This document shows positions 1 to 7,705 of a stretch of DNA of 43,970 bases, one piece after another. Position numbers and translations under genes: made by a program. The stretch comes from DASVAL01 sp035649575 (GTDB taxonomy: Bacteria; Planctomycetota; UBA1135; UBA2386), in contig DASRJH010000180.1 of NCBI GenBank assembly GCA_035649575.1, positions 1 to 43,970 of the forward strand, read 5' to 3'. The notes beneath the pieces were generated by a model that was given only the letters and a program-made list of their open reading frames with translations, had not been told where the DNA came from and did no database searches. Numbering within the stretch: the first letter of the stretch is position 1; the number at the start of each line of letters is the position of its first letter.

Positions 1-309
1 GTCGTTGTTGAGCACGAGCACGTAGCGCGCTGCGCACCGCTCGGCCCATCGCAGACCGTGGTTCATGCCGCCCGCGAACCCGACGTTCTGCGCGAGTGCT
101 TCGAGCTCGATCCGGTGCGACGTCCTGGCCTCGAGCTCGCGCACACCCCCTTGCAGCACGGCCGCCGAGTCGTCGCCCGATCCGTTGTCGATGACGAGCA
201 CGCGCAACACGACGCCCGTGGTCGCGAGCAGGTCCTCGAGGCACTGCAGCGTCATCGAAGCACGCCGCCAGTTCAGCAGCAGCGCCGCGACCTCTGGAGA
301 CTCAGCCAC
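1..309 (-). CDS. Glycosyltransferase family 2, partial (runs off left edge)
   Basis: This is the N-terminal 103 codons of a GT-A fold family 2 glycosyltransferase; the rest lies beyond the window. The GTG start at 309 overlaps the end of the upstream glycosyltransferase by 8 nt, so the two are probably translated from one message. The reading AALLLNWRRASMTLQCLEDL, then VLVIDNGSGDD, then LAQNVGFAGGMNHGL and finally LVLNND at the edge follows the standard family order: first beta strand, nucleotide-binding aspartate, the N-GFAGG..G loop, and the start of the DXD-like metal site. Rhamnosyl- or other hexosyl-transferases of surface glycans look like this. The acceptor cannot be told. The start could also be an ATG 18 codons downstream, but that would remove the first strand. 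Confidence 0.85.
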   Translation of the reverse strand, partial: MAESPEVAALLLNWRRASMTLQCLEDLLATTGVVLRVLVIDNGSGDDSAAVLQGGVRELEARTSHRIELEALAQNVGFAGGMNHGLRWAERCAARYVLVLNND

Positions 310-1357
310 AGAACCTCCGCACGACGCGCCAATAGCCCGCGAAGAAACCATCGAGAGTGCGCCGCAGCACGGCCTTCCAGCCGCGTTCGGCGAGACCCGG
401 GTTCAGCGTGATCGGCGCCGCCACGAGCAGGTCGCGGTCGGGCACCGTCCGCCCCGCTTGCGCCGGCCCGCGCGCGCGCACGGCCTTGGGCAGCAGCTGC
501 AGCAGCTCCCACTTGCCGCGCAGCCAATCGCCGATGTGGCCACGCCGCCAGCCGAAGCCCGCGTAGACGACGCCGTAGACGAGCTGGGCCGGCACCGTGA
601 GCCAGAACGTGCGCCAGTGCATGCAAGCGATGAGCACATACCAGCGGTTCTTGCTGTGCAGGTAGGTGCGCCGGCCCGGGTAGTCGCCCTGCCCGCGGAC
701 CGACAGACCGGCGGTGCCCCCCTTGTGCGTGCACAGGGCTTCGGGACAGAGCCAGACCGTGTGGCCGCGCATGCGCAGCTTGTACGAGAACTCGTTGTCT
801 TCGTAGAGGATGAACAGGTTCTCGTCGAAGCCGCCGACGGCCGTGTAGACGCTCTTCCTGGTCAGGAAGCAGAGCGCGATCGCAGCGCCGACGGGACCCG
901 TGGGCCGGTTCGCCTCGGCCAGCGGCCGATACCAGTTGTGCAGCACGAGCGTGCCGAGGAAGTGCAGGTCGCCGCCGTCGTAGTGCACGACGTTCTGGTC
1001 GTCGCCGCACAGCGACCGCGCCTGCACCATCGCAGCGCGCGGGTCCTGATCCATGCAGTGCAGCAGCGCGCGCAGCGCTCCGGCATGCAGCACGACGTCG
1101 TTGTCGAGCACGAGGCAGCGTTCGCTCGCTGCCGCCGCGAGACCGACGTTGCGCGCATGGCACGGTCCCGCGTTGCGGCCCGTGTCTATCACGCGCACCT
1201 TCGGATACCGGCCCGCGACCAGCTCGCGCGAACCGTCGTCGGAGTGGTTGTCGACGACGATCACTTCGGCGGCGGGCGGATCCTGGGCCAGCAGGGCATC
1301 GAGGCACGCGGGCAGGTATGCCTTGCCGTTCCAGTTGACCACGATCGCGCTGACCAC
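302..1357 (-). CDS. Glycosyltransferase family 2
   Basis: Family 2 glycosyltransferase of about 351 residues, probably adding a sugar to a surface polysaccharide at the cytoplasmic face of the membrane. The N-terminus reads VSAIVVNWNGKAYLPACLDAL, followed by VIVVDNHSDDGS, the N-G-CHARN loop, the metal-site segment LVLDNDVV, and GGFDENLFILYEDNEFSYKL, the acidic acceptor-side motif of the family. The C-terminal third has hydrophobic stretches (FWLTVPAQLVYGVVYAGF) that may sit on the membrane. I chose the GTG at 1357 because homology begins there; an ATG at 1486 would add 43 residues of low-complexity sequence with no family similarity. It lies directly upstream of, and overlaps, the partial glycosyltransferase at the left edge. 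Confidence 0.88.
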   Translation of the reverse strand: MVSAIVVNWNGKAYLPACLDALLAQDPPAAEVIVVDNHSDDGSRELVAGRYPKVRVIDTGRNAGPCHARNVGLAAAASERCLVLDNDVVLHAGALRALLHCMDQDPRAAMVQARSLCGDDQNVVHYDGGDLHFLGTLVLHNWYRPLAEANRPTGPVGAAIALCFLTRKSVYTAVGGFDENLFILYEDNEFSYKLRMRGHTVWLCPEALCTHKGGTAGLSVRGQGDYPGRRTYLHSKNRWYVLIACMHWRTFWLTVPAQLVYGVVYAGFGWRRGHIGDWLRGKWELLQLLPKAVRARGPAQAGRTVPDRDLLVAAPITLNPGLAERGWKAVLRRTLDGFFAGYWRVVRRFCG

Positions 1358-1415
1358 GAGCGCGAGGATGTTAGCCCGTGCTAGGCAGCTGGTCGCTCGC
1401 GAAAACTCGCGGTGA

Positions 1416-1592
1416 CCGCCCTGCCCGCCACACAACCCGCCGGCCGGAGTGCCGCTGCTGTGGCCACCGGTGCTGCGGCCCGGCAACCACGTGCTGGCGA
1501 TCCGTTCGCGCGACTACGCCGACACGTCGGTGGCTGCCGTCGTCGCCGCGCGCGCGGTCACCGACGTCCACGTGTGGCTGCAGCCGCGCTGA
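1416..1592 (+). pseudogene. Orphan coding-like fragment, unrecognised C-terminus
   Basis: An open stretch without a convincing start whose codons have G or C in nearly every third position, like real genes here. It reads PLLWPPVLRPGNHVLAIRSR and then DYADTSVAAVVAARAVTDVH before a TGA at 1590-1592. An in-frame TGA at 1413-1415 closes it upstream; a GTG at 1449 is the only plausible start. It is antisense to no assigned gene and sits between two minus-strand genes. I read it as the C-terminal remainder of a lost gene; I do not recognise the family. Confidence 0.35.
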
Positions 1593-1632
1593 CGCTCGGC
1601 GTCGATCTCGACCACCCACGGTGTGGATTACC

Positions 1633-2568
1633 TCAGTGGCGCTCTACCCATTCGTAGACGTCGATCGGGATCTCGTTGCGGCGCGCCGCCGCGTCGAGCA
1701 CGCGCACCGACTCGAGCTGCAACCGAACGACCTTGTCGGGGTCGCTCGGCCGGCAACCTGCGACATCGACGATCCCGGCCGAGTAGGCGAGCGCTCCTTC
1801 CGGCGCGAGGGCGAGAAACACGCCGTGAAATGCAGGGCTACCGTTCAGCTTGATTTCGAACGGCACGAGCCATCCCGAAAGCTCTCCGACCGCGGTGGGC
1901 GTGGCATTCTGATAGCGAACGACGATGCCGACGTTCACCCTGAACCCGGAAGTCACCACGCTCCACAGTGAGGGCCGTCCGACGACGCGCAACAGGAGAT
2001 CGCGCAGCGGCTCGCAACTCTCGACCAGGTCGAGCAACCCGAAGGTGCAGTGGAGGGCGCGCGCTTGCTGCAGCAGCGGCGCCTCGATCTCGGCGGGAGA
2101 CACCGCCATGTTAGCGTCGGCAGGCTGCACACACTGGCATGCTTGCACCATGTTGCGGCTCGCCATCAAGCCGATGGGGATCCGCGAGTGAAACTCGACC
2201 GGCGCTTGTCCCTCACTCTCCACGCGAATCACGGCATCGGCGGCACGCGACTGCATCCGGATCGAGAATAGGGAACTGTCGAGACTCCGAACGATGTAGT
2301 TCACCCTCAGTGGCTCGTCGGGCAGGACAGTGATTGCGAGTCGCGTAGTCGACGACGGTTCCTCGGGCATGGAGAGGACGAAGCGCGCTTCCATCCCATA
2401 GGTGGGCGCTCCGGACAGATCCGGGCTCACCTCGAGCCCGCCACCTCCACGACTGGCGACGATGCGACCGAGTCTCTGCTCCCAGCCCGCGACGGGTTCC
2501 GGAGTCGAGCAGGCGATGATGCATGGCCAGCTCACGAGCACGAGTCTGATGGCGCGTCGTTTCACCAC
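1633..2568 (-). CDS. Hypothetical lipoprotein
   Basis: Predicted exported lipoprotein of 311 residues and unknown function. The N-terminus has basic residues, a hydrophobic stretch and a lipobox IIAC with the acylated cysteine at about residue 20, so it should be anchored in a membrane. The mature part is beta-rich by eye (ARFVLSMPEEPSSTTRLAIT and similar alternating segments) and has several cysteines, including CQC near the middle. No enzyme motif is visible. It stands alone between the glycosyltransferases and the divergent Rpn-family gene. Codon use is that of a native gene, although slightly less GC-biased than its neighbours. Confidence 0.75.
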   Translation of the reverse strand: MVKRRAIRLVLVSWPCIIACSTPEPVAGWEQRLGRIVASRGGGGLEVSPDLSGAPTYGMEARFVLSMPEEPSSTTRLAITVLPDEPLRVNYIVRSLDSSLFSIRMQSRAADAVIRVESEGQAPVEFHSRIPIGLMASRNMVQACQCVQPADANMAVSPAEIEAPLLQQARALHCTFGLLDLVESCEPLRDLLLRVVGRPSLWSVVTSGFRVNVGIVVRYQNATPTAVGELSGWLVPFEIKLNGSPAFHGVFLALAPEGALAYSAGIVDVAGCRPSDPDKVVRLQLESVRVLDAAARRNEIPIDVYEWVERH

Positions 2569-2697
2569 AGGAGACCTTAGCCGAACCAGTCAATCGCCGT
2601 CGGACCGCGTCCACGTACGCGAACGACGACAAACTTGGCGAATCCGTGCAACCGTTGCCGCATCCGGTGCACACAGCACGTGGGAGGACACTTCCAC

Positions 2698-3705
2698 GTG
2701 CCCGACAAGAGGCCGATCCAGAACCCTCACGACGCGCTGTTCCGCGGCGTCTTCGGCGACCCGCAGCGCGCCGCCGAACTGCTGCGCAGCGTGATGCACG
2801 ATGACCTCCCGGCCGCCGACTGGTCTTCGCTCGAACGCATCGACGCGAGCTTCGTCGACGAGGAACTGCGCGACTCCCAGGCCGACTTGCTGTTCCGCGC
2901 CAAGGTTGCCGCACGGACCTGCTGCTTCTACATCCTGTTCGAACACAAGGCTGGCCCGGCCCGCTTCGCGATGTTCCAACTGATGCGCTACGTGGTCCGC
3001 ATCTGGGAACAGTGCCGAGCCGACGACCCTGCTGCCACCCACCTGCCGCTCGTGCTGCCGATCCTCGTGCACACGGGTGATGGTCCATGGCCTTCGCCCA
3101 GCACGCTGACCGAGCTGCTCGATGCGAAAGGCGCGTCGGCAGCGCTGTTGGCCATGCAACCGACGTTCACGTGCAAGCTGTTTGACCTCGGCGCCACCGA
3201 CGAGACCGTCTTGCGCCGACGCCGGCTCGCCGTGCAGACGCTGTTGCCGCTGCTGCATCTGCAGCAGCTGCGGCGGCAGGTTGCCACCGCAGCCCTGTTG
3301 CTCGCGTGGCGTCCCCTGTTCCTGCGGCTCCTGGCGGTGCCCGGCGGACAGCAGATCATGAACCGACTATGCTCATACGTCGCTACCGTGAGCAACGACG
3401 ACCCCAAGCGCGTGCGGGCCGCGTACGCGCGCATCAGCAAGACCAGTGAGGAGCAATACATGACCATTGCCGAGAAGCTGATCCAGGAAGGTCAGCGCGA
3501 GGGCCAACGCAAGGGCATCCGTGAGGGCCAACGCAAGGGCCTACAGCAGGGCGTGCAGCTGGCGATGCTCACGCTCATCGAACAGCGTTTCGGCTCGGCG
3601 CCGCCCGCCCTGGTCCAAGTCATCGAAAACTCGAGCACGACCGAGGTCGATTACTGGATGCGCCGCATCCTTGCAGCAGCAACACTCGACGAGCTGCTTG
3701 CCTGA
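2698..3705 (+). CDS. Rpn family recombination-promoting nuclease / putative transposase
   Basis: Member of the Rpn/YhgA-like family (PD-(D/E)XK nuclease fold, formerly Transposase_31). The E. coli members promote RecA-independent recombination. Diagnostic parts are the N-terminal NPHDALFRGVFGDPQRAAELL, the core DLLFRAKVA...CCFYILFEHKA with nuclease-like acidic and lysine positions, and the Q-E-G-Q-R-E-G-Q-R-K-G heptad-like tail before the last helix. I chose the GTG at 2698 because a GGGAGG at 2682-2687 precedes it at normal spacing; the ATG at 2635 adds 21 residues with no family similarity. Length (335 residues) is normal. After the stop, 18 further codons stay open in frame and look coding. 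Such genes often spread as single-gene elements, but no terminal repeats were found here. Confidence 0.85.
   Translation: MPDKRPIQNPHDALFRGVFGDPQRAAELLRSVMHDDLPAADWSSLERIDASFVDEELRDSQADLLFRAKVAARTCCFYILFEHKAGPARFAMFQLMRYVVRIWEQCRADDPAATHLPLVLPILVHTGDGPWPSPSTLTELLDAKGASAALLAMQPTFTCKLFDLGATDETVLRRRRLAVQTLLPLLHLQQLRRQVATAALLLAWRPLFLRLLAVPGGQQIMNRLCSYVATVSNDDPKRVRAAYARISKTSEEQYMTIAEKLIQEGQREGQRKGIREGQRKGLQQGVQLAMLTLIEQRFGSAPPALVQVIENSSTTEVDYWMRRILAAATLDELLA
3499..3540 (+). repeat. Direct repeat inside the Rpn-family gene tail
   Basis: Two identical 18-nt copies (3499-3516 and 3523-3540), each encoding EGQRKG, with a 24-nt period. They form the glutamine/glycine/basic tail typical of Rpn-family proteins and are prone to slippage. 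Confidence 0.8.
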
Positions 3706-3902
3706 GCAGAGGGGCTCGGGTTCGACATCAAGGACGTGTTGAAGCAATTGGGCAAGCCGTGACGGCTCGCTCGCGCATCGTCGTGATGCCGCGAGCAAGG
3801 GACGAAATCCTGCGCATCGGCGCATGTTGGAGGAAGGAACGGGCGTTGGCCCCCGACACTTTCGCGAGCGTGTTCGCGGGCGGCGCCTTGCCGGCCGCAG
3901 AG

Positions 3903-6089
3903 CTACCAGGTCTGGCGCCAGTAGAGGAAGAACAGCTTGGCCGACCAATCGTCGATCCCGTTCTCGTCGCGATACCAGAGATCGCGATACTCGAGGCCGA
4001 CCGTGCCGTGTGGGCCCAGCATGGCGAACTGCAGGTCGGCGCGCCAGTCGAGCAGCGACACGTCGAAGTCCCCCGTGGTCTTGCTCCACGACGCCGTGAA
4101 CTCCCACCGCACGTCCGACGAGACTTCCGCGATCAACGACGCGGTCACGGTGTGCGTGTCGCCCTCGAACCCGACGAGCTGCGGCGTCAGCGTCGCGCTG
4201 AAGTAGAAGTTCGTCAGCGTCTGCGAGTCCATGTGGGCGAAGCTGTAGGTCCCGACGGCCGACAAGCCCTTCGAGGTCACGCCACCCGTCGTGCCGACCA
4301 CGAGGCTCTCGGCGCGATGCTGCGAGACCGGGTTCTCGCCCCAGCGATGCCGCACGAAGACCGTGCCGTGGTGGTGTTCGTCGCGGTAACCGAGGCTGCC
4401 GTTGGCAGACCGCGTGCGGTTCGGCGCCAGTTCGTGCAGGAAGACACCATCCTGCCCGTAGTCGCGTACGTCGGCGCGCAGCGTCCAGCGCTCGACGGGG
4501 CGCCAGCGCAAGCCGCCCACGAAACCGATGTCGTGCACGGTGCCGCTGCGGTAGTCGCCGGGGTCCGCCGGCGTGAACGCGGGCACCGAGAGGTTCTCGT
4601 GCGCATAGCCGACGCCGACGGTCACGTCGAGCGTCTCGTGCGGCGTCACCTCGAGCGCGATCGAGCCGTCGAACAACTGCTGGTCCGTCTTCTGGTCCGC
4701 GACGAGCGGCACGGTGATCACGGTGCTGAGCGTCGGGTAGACCGTGGTGTCGGTCTGCAGCAGCAGCAGGCGCTCCTGATGGTCGCGCCAGTGCGCATCG
4801 ACGACGACACGCGCGTCCTCGCCCAGCTCGAGCGAAGCGCTCGCGTCGAGCAGCAAGGTCTGCGTGTCCCCCTCGCCGCGGGCCACGGTCGTCGACGTGA
4901 ACTGCGCGATGTCGAAACCCGCTCCGGTGCCGGCGGCCGCGAGCTTGCGCTCGCGGTCGACGTAGCGGCCCGTGAAGTCGAAGGCGAGCGGCCCCGTGTC
5001 GCGCGACAAGGCGATGCGGCCGCCGGGCCCGCGCAGCGACGCGCCCGAAGCGAAGTCCTCGCTCTCGGGGAACGCCGGGTTGGCCTGGGCCGGGCGCGTG
5101 TAGAACCAGCGGTCGTCGGTGTGTTCGTCGAGGTAGTTGCCGGCGAAGGTCCAGTGCCAGCCGTCCGTCGTGCCGCGCAGGCCGACCTCGGCTTCGTCGC
5201 TCGCATAGCGCCGCGGACTCTGCACGCCGTCGACGACGGTCTGCACCGCGAGGTTCTGGTTGCCGATGCGCTGCGTGAGCCAGAAGCCGTCCTCGCTCGT
5301 GCGCGAGAAGTTCGCGAACACCGACAGATCCGGTTCGAGCCACACCTCGGCGTCGTAGCGGCTCTCGCCGATCTCGCGGTCGACGCGGTGGTAGTCGCCG
5401 CTGGCCTCGTAGCGGTACTCGTCGCGGCGGTAGCTCGCGCCGGCGCTGAAGTGTCCCGTGCGATCCGCGCGCAACGCGGCGTCCCACCGCGGGTCCCCGA
5501 TGTCGTGCGCGACCAGCGACACCTCGTGCATCGGCGCCGCGTCGGAACCGGCGCCGCGCATCTCGAAGCCGCGCAACACGACGCCGGGGGCGAGATCGAC
5601 ATCGGTGTCGTAGCCGGCGCGTGAGCCCGCCTGGTGCACGAAGCGATAACCCGCCTCGAGCAGCCCGGACCAACGCAGCGACGTGCTCTGTTCCTGTGCC
5701 TCGAGATTCTGCACGACGGCGCCACCGGGCAGCGTCTCCGCGGGCGGGATGGTCTTGGGCACGAAGTCGTGCCGCGCGGCCGCCGTCTGCAGCACGCGGT
5801 CCCCGTGGCACTGCTTGCAGGAAGCGAGCGCGACCGGCGCGACCTTCGGGCCGACTTCGGACCCAGGCCGCGCCATCGCGCGGCCGTGAACGTCGAGGTC
5901 GCCGTGGCAGCTCGCACAGGCGTCGGCTCGCGACAGCAGCGACACGTGCACGGACAGCGCGAGACCCTTCGCAGCGCCGGGATGGCACGCGCGGCACGAA
6001 GCCTCTCCAGCCAACGCACCCTGGGCGCGGCACGGCCGGGGCAGAGCCTCCACCATCAGCGAACAGGTCAACAGCAGCGACCACCTCAT
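3903..6089 (-). CDS. Outer-membrane beta-barrel with N-terminal triheme cytochrome region (MtrB/PioB-like)
   Basis: Predicted 728-residue outer-membrane porin carrying three c-type haem motifs. After a signal peptide (RWSLLLTCSLMVEALPRPCRA) come CRACH, CASCH and CKQCH at about residues 32, 58 and 91. From about residue 130 to the end the sequence is a run of alternating amphipathic strands, such as SGLLEAGYRFVHQAG and GVGYAHENLS, ending in an aromatic tryptophan as outer-membrane proteins do. The general layout resembles MtrB/PioB porins, which sheathe a multihaem cytochrome so that electrons cross the outer membrane; here some haems are fused to the porin itself. The ATG at 6089 overlaps the stop of the upstream 18-haem cytochrome (ATGA), which strongly implies a shared complex. 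MtrB-like function is inference from context and architecture. Confidence 0.8.
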   Translation of the reverse strand: MRWSLLLTCSLMVEALPRPCRAQGALAGEASCRACHPGAAKGLALSVHVSLLSRADACASCHGDLDVHGRAMARPGSEVGPKVAPVALASCKQCHGDRVLQTAAARHDFVPKTIPPAETLPGGAVVQNLEAQEQSTSLRWSGLLEAGYRFVHQAGSRAGYDTDVDLAPGVVLRGFEMRGAGSDAAPMHEVSLVAHDIGDPRWDAALRADRTGHFSAGASYRRDEYRYEASGDYHRVDREIGESRYDAEVWLEPDLSVFANFSRTSEDGFWLTQRIGNQNLAVQTVVDGVQSPRRYASDEAEVGLRGTTDGWHWTFAGNYLDEHTDDRWFYTRPAQANPAFPESEDFASGASLRGPGGRIALSRDTGPLAFDFTGRYVDRERKLAAAGTGAGFDIAQFTSTTVARGEGDTQTLLLDASASLELGEDARVVVDAHWRDHQERLLLLQTDTTVYPTLSTVITVPLVADQKTDQQLFDGSIALEVTPHETLDVTVGVGYAHENLSVPAFTPADPGDYRSGTVHDIGFVGGLRWRPVERWTLRADVRDYGQDGVFLHELAPNRTRSANGSLGYRDEHHHGTVFVRHRWGENPVSQHRAESLVVGTTGGVTSKGLSAVGTYSFAHMDSQTLTNFYFSATLTPQLVGFEGDTHTVTASLIAEVSSDVRWEFTASWSKTTGDFDVSLLDWRADLQFAMLGPHGTVGLEYRDLWYRDENGIDDWSAKLFFLYWRQTW

Positions 6090-7705
6090 CGGAACAGGAA
6101 CCGCGCGTGGTTGCTGCCGTGCACCTCGGTGTGACACCGGATGCAGTTCGTGAACACCGCCCCCGGCGTCTGGTCGTGGAACGACGGGAAGTCGCCGTGG
6201 CACTGCAGGCAGTTCTGTTGCGTCGTGACCTGCTTCAACAAGCGGCGGTTGCTCGTGCCGTGCGGCTCGTGGCAGACGACGCAGCCATCGCGGCGGCCGG
6301 CCTGGTGCGCGAACACGAACGGCCCGCGGTAGCGCGGATGGCACTCGACGCAGCGCCGCTCGGTCAGCTCGAGGTCGCGCACACGGTGCCGGTCGCCGTG
6401 TATGTCGTGGCACGAGGCGCAGCGCATGCGTCCTTCGGGCACCGGATGGTGGTTCGACAGCTTGAACTGCTGGGCCACCGCGGGGTGGCAGCGCTGGCAC
6501 GCGCGCTCGGCCTCGTCGGCGACGTCGACGCGCGTGGCGCCGTGCACGGGAGCATGGCATTCGACGCAGCCGACGCCGGCGCGTTCGTGATGCCCCTGCT
6601 TCACGTGTTGCAGCGCGCGGTCGTCGCGGTGGCACTGCAGACAGCGATTCGCCTGCTGCGCACTTGGCGTGCCGCGCACAGGATCGACGAGATCGCGCCG
6701 GCCGCTGGCCTCGGCATGGGCGAGACCACCGCGATGACACGAAGCACAGCCGGCCTCGAGCCCCACGTCGAGACCGCCGAGCGAAGCGTGCGTCGAGCCG
6801 GGCATCGTGCAGAGCGCCGGTACATGACATTTCGCGCAGGTCCGGTTCGTCGCGGCCGGCGCCGCCTGCGCAGCAGCGGCTGCCGCCGGCGCAGAACCTC
6901 TGCGCACGTGCACCCGGTGGCAGGTCGTGCAGGTCACCCCACTCGTGAGCTGGGGTTTCCGCTTGCCACGCCAGTGGAACTCCACGGCGTCGACGCCTTG
7001 ATGACAGCTGCGGCATGTCCCGATGCCGTCCGCCGTGCGGTCGGGCCGCGTGATCAGGCGCGCGAGCCCGTTCGTGCTCTCGTGCAGCGAGCCTTCGCCG
7101 TGGCAGGTCTCGCAACCCGACTCGTGGATCCCCGACGCGAGACTCGCGTGCGCGCTCGCCGCGAGCAGTTCGTCGCGCCGCGGATGGCACTCGACACACT
7201 GCTTGGTCCCGACCGGTTCGGCGCCGGCGGCGCACTCGCTGCGCGAACGGAAGTGCGCGTGCGACCGCTCGGTGGTACGCGCACGAACGTGTACTTCGTG
7301 GCAGTCGGTGCAGGCCTTGCCGGCCTGCACGAAACCGGCGAAGTCGCCGCCGTGGCGCTCGATCTGGTCCTGATGACAGCGCCCGCAGAACGCGATCTGG
7401 GCCTTCAGCGTCAACTTCGCGGGCATCGTGATGCGCGCGGGATCCTCGCCCTCGTCGGCCGCGTGCGCCTGACCGGGCCCGTGACACGTCTCGCAGCCAG
7501 GCAGCGCCTTCACGTCGAGGATGGCGCCGTGCGCGCCGCGCAAGAGACGGCGGTGCTGACCGTCGTGACAGCGCACACATTCGGCCTGGCCCGCGTACTC
7601 ACCCGAGCGTGGGAACGGCGCCGTGACGTCCTGCGCACGCCCCGCTGTTGCGAGCAGCAGGGCGAGCCAGAGCCCGCACACGCGTTCCGCCCGCGCGGAG
7701 TTCAC
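6086..7705 (-). CDS. Multihaem c-type cytochrome with 18 CXXCH motifs
   Basis: Exported cytochrome of about 539 residues. A signal peptide (RVCGLWLALLLATAGRAQ) is followed by 18 CXXCH motifs that I counted one by one, the first CVRCH and the last CIRCH, spread evenly to the C-terminus. Many are followed by extra histidines that could be distal ligands (CHEVH, CHRVHV, CHDIHGD, CHEPHG). The N-terminal part resembles DmsE/MtrA-type periplasmic cytochromes, which usually have about ten haems, so this looks like an extended version. The GTG at 7705 makes a GTGA overlap with the upstream gene and has a GGGAG about 10 nt before it; the alternative start at 7732 adds nine residues. Its job is probably to pass electrons through the barrel encoded next. 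The electron donor and acceptor are unknown. Confidence 0.88.
   Translation of the reverse strand: MNSARAERVCGLWLALLLATAGRAQDVTAPFPRSGEYAGQAECVRCHDGQHRRLLRGAHGAILDVKALPGCETCHGPGQAHAADEGEDPARITMPAKLTLKAQIAFCGRCHQDQIERHGGDFAGFVQAGKACTDCHEVHVRARTTERSHAHFRSRSECAAGAEPVGTKQCVECHPRRDELLAASAHASLASGIHESGCETCHGEGSLHESTNGLARLITRPDRTADGIGTCRSCHQGVDAVEFHWRGKRKPQLTSGVTCTTCHRVHVRRGSAPAAAAAAQAAPAATNRTCAKCHVPALCTMPGSTHASLGGLDVGLEAGCASCHRGGLAHAEASGRRDLVDPVRGTPSAQQANRCLQCHRDDRALQHVKQGHHERAGVGCVECHAPVHGATRVDVADEAERACQRCHPAVAQQFKLSNHHPVPEGRMRCASCHDIHGDRHRVRDLELTERRCVECHPRYRGPFVFAHQAGRRDGCVVCHEPHGTSNRRLLKQVTTQQNCLQCHGDFPSFHDQTPGAVFTNCIRCHTEVHGSNHARFLFR

Noticed and set aside
65..1384. 439-codon open frame on the plus strand
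   Set aside because: It is antisense to two clear glycosyltransferases and its translation is arginine/histidine-rich with no family pattern; a by-product of high GC.
2698..3705. Rpn-family gene as part of a complete insertion sequence
   Set aside because: No terminal inverted repeats or target duplications could be found around it; members of this family often stand alone.
3903..7580. A single 1,225-residue minus-strand gene covering the barrel and more
   Set aside because: Its first third is a shadow of the cytochrome gene. The real start is the ATG at 6089 with signal peptide and 4-nt overlap.
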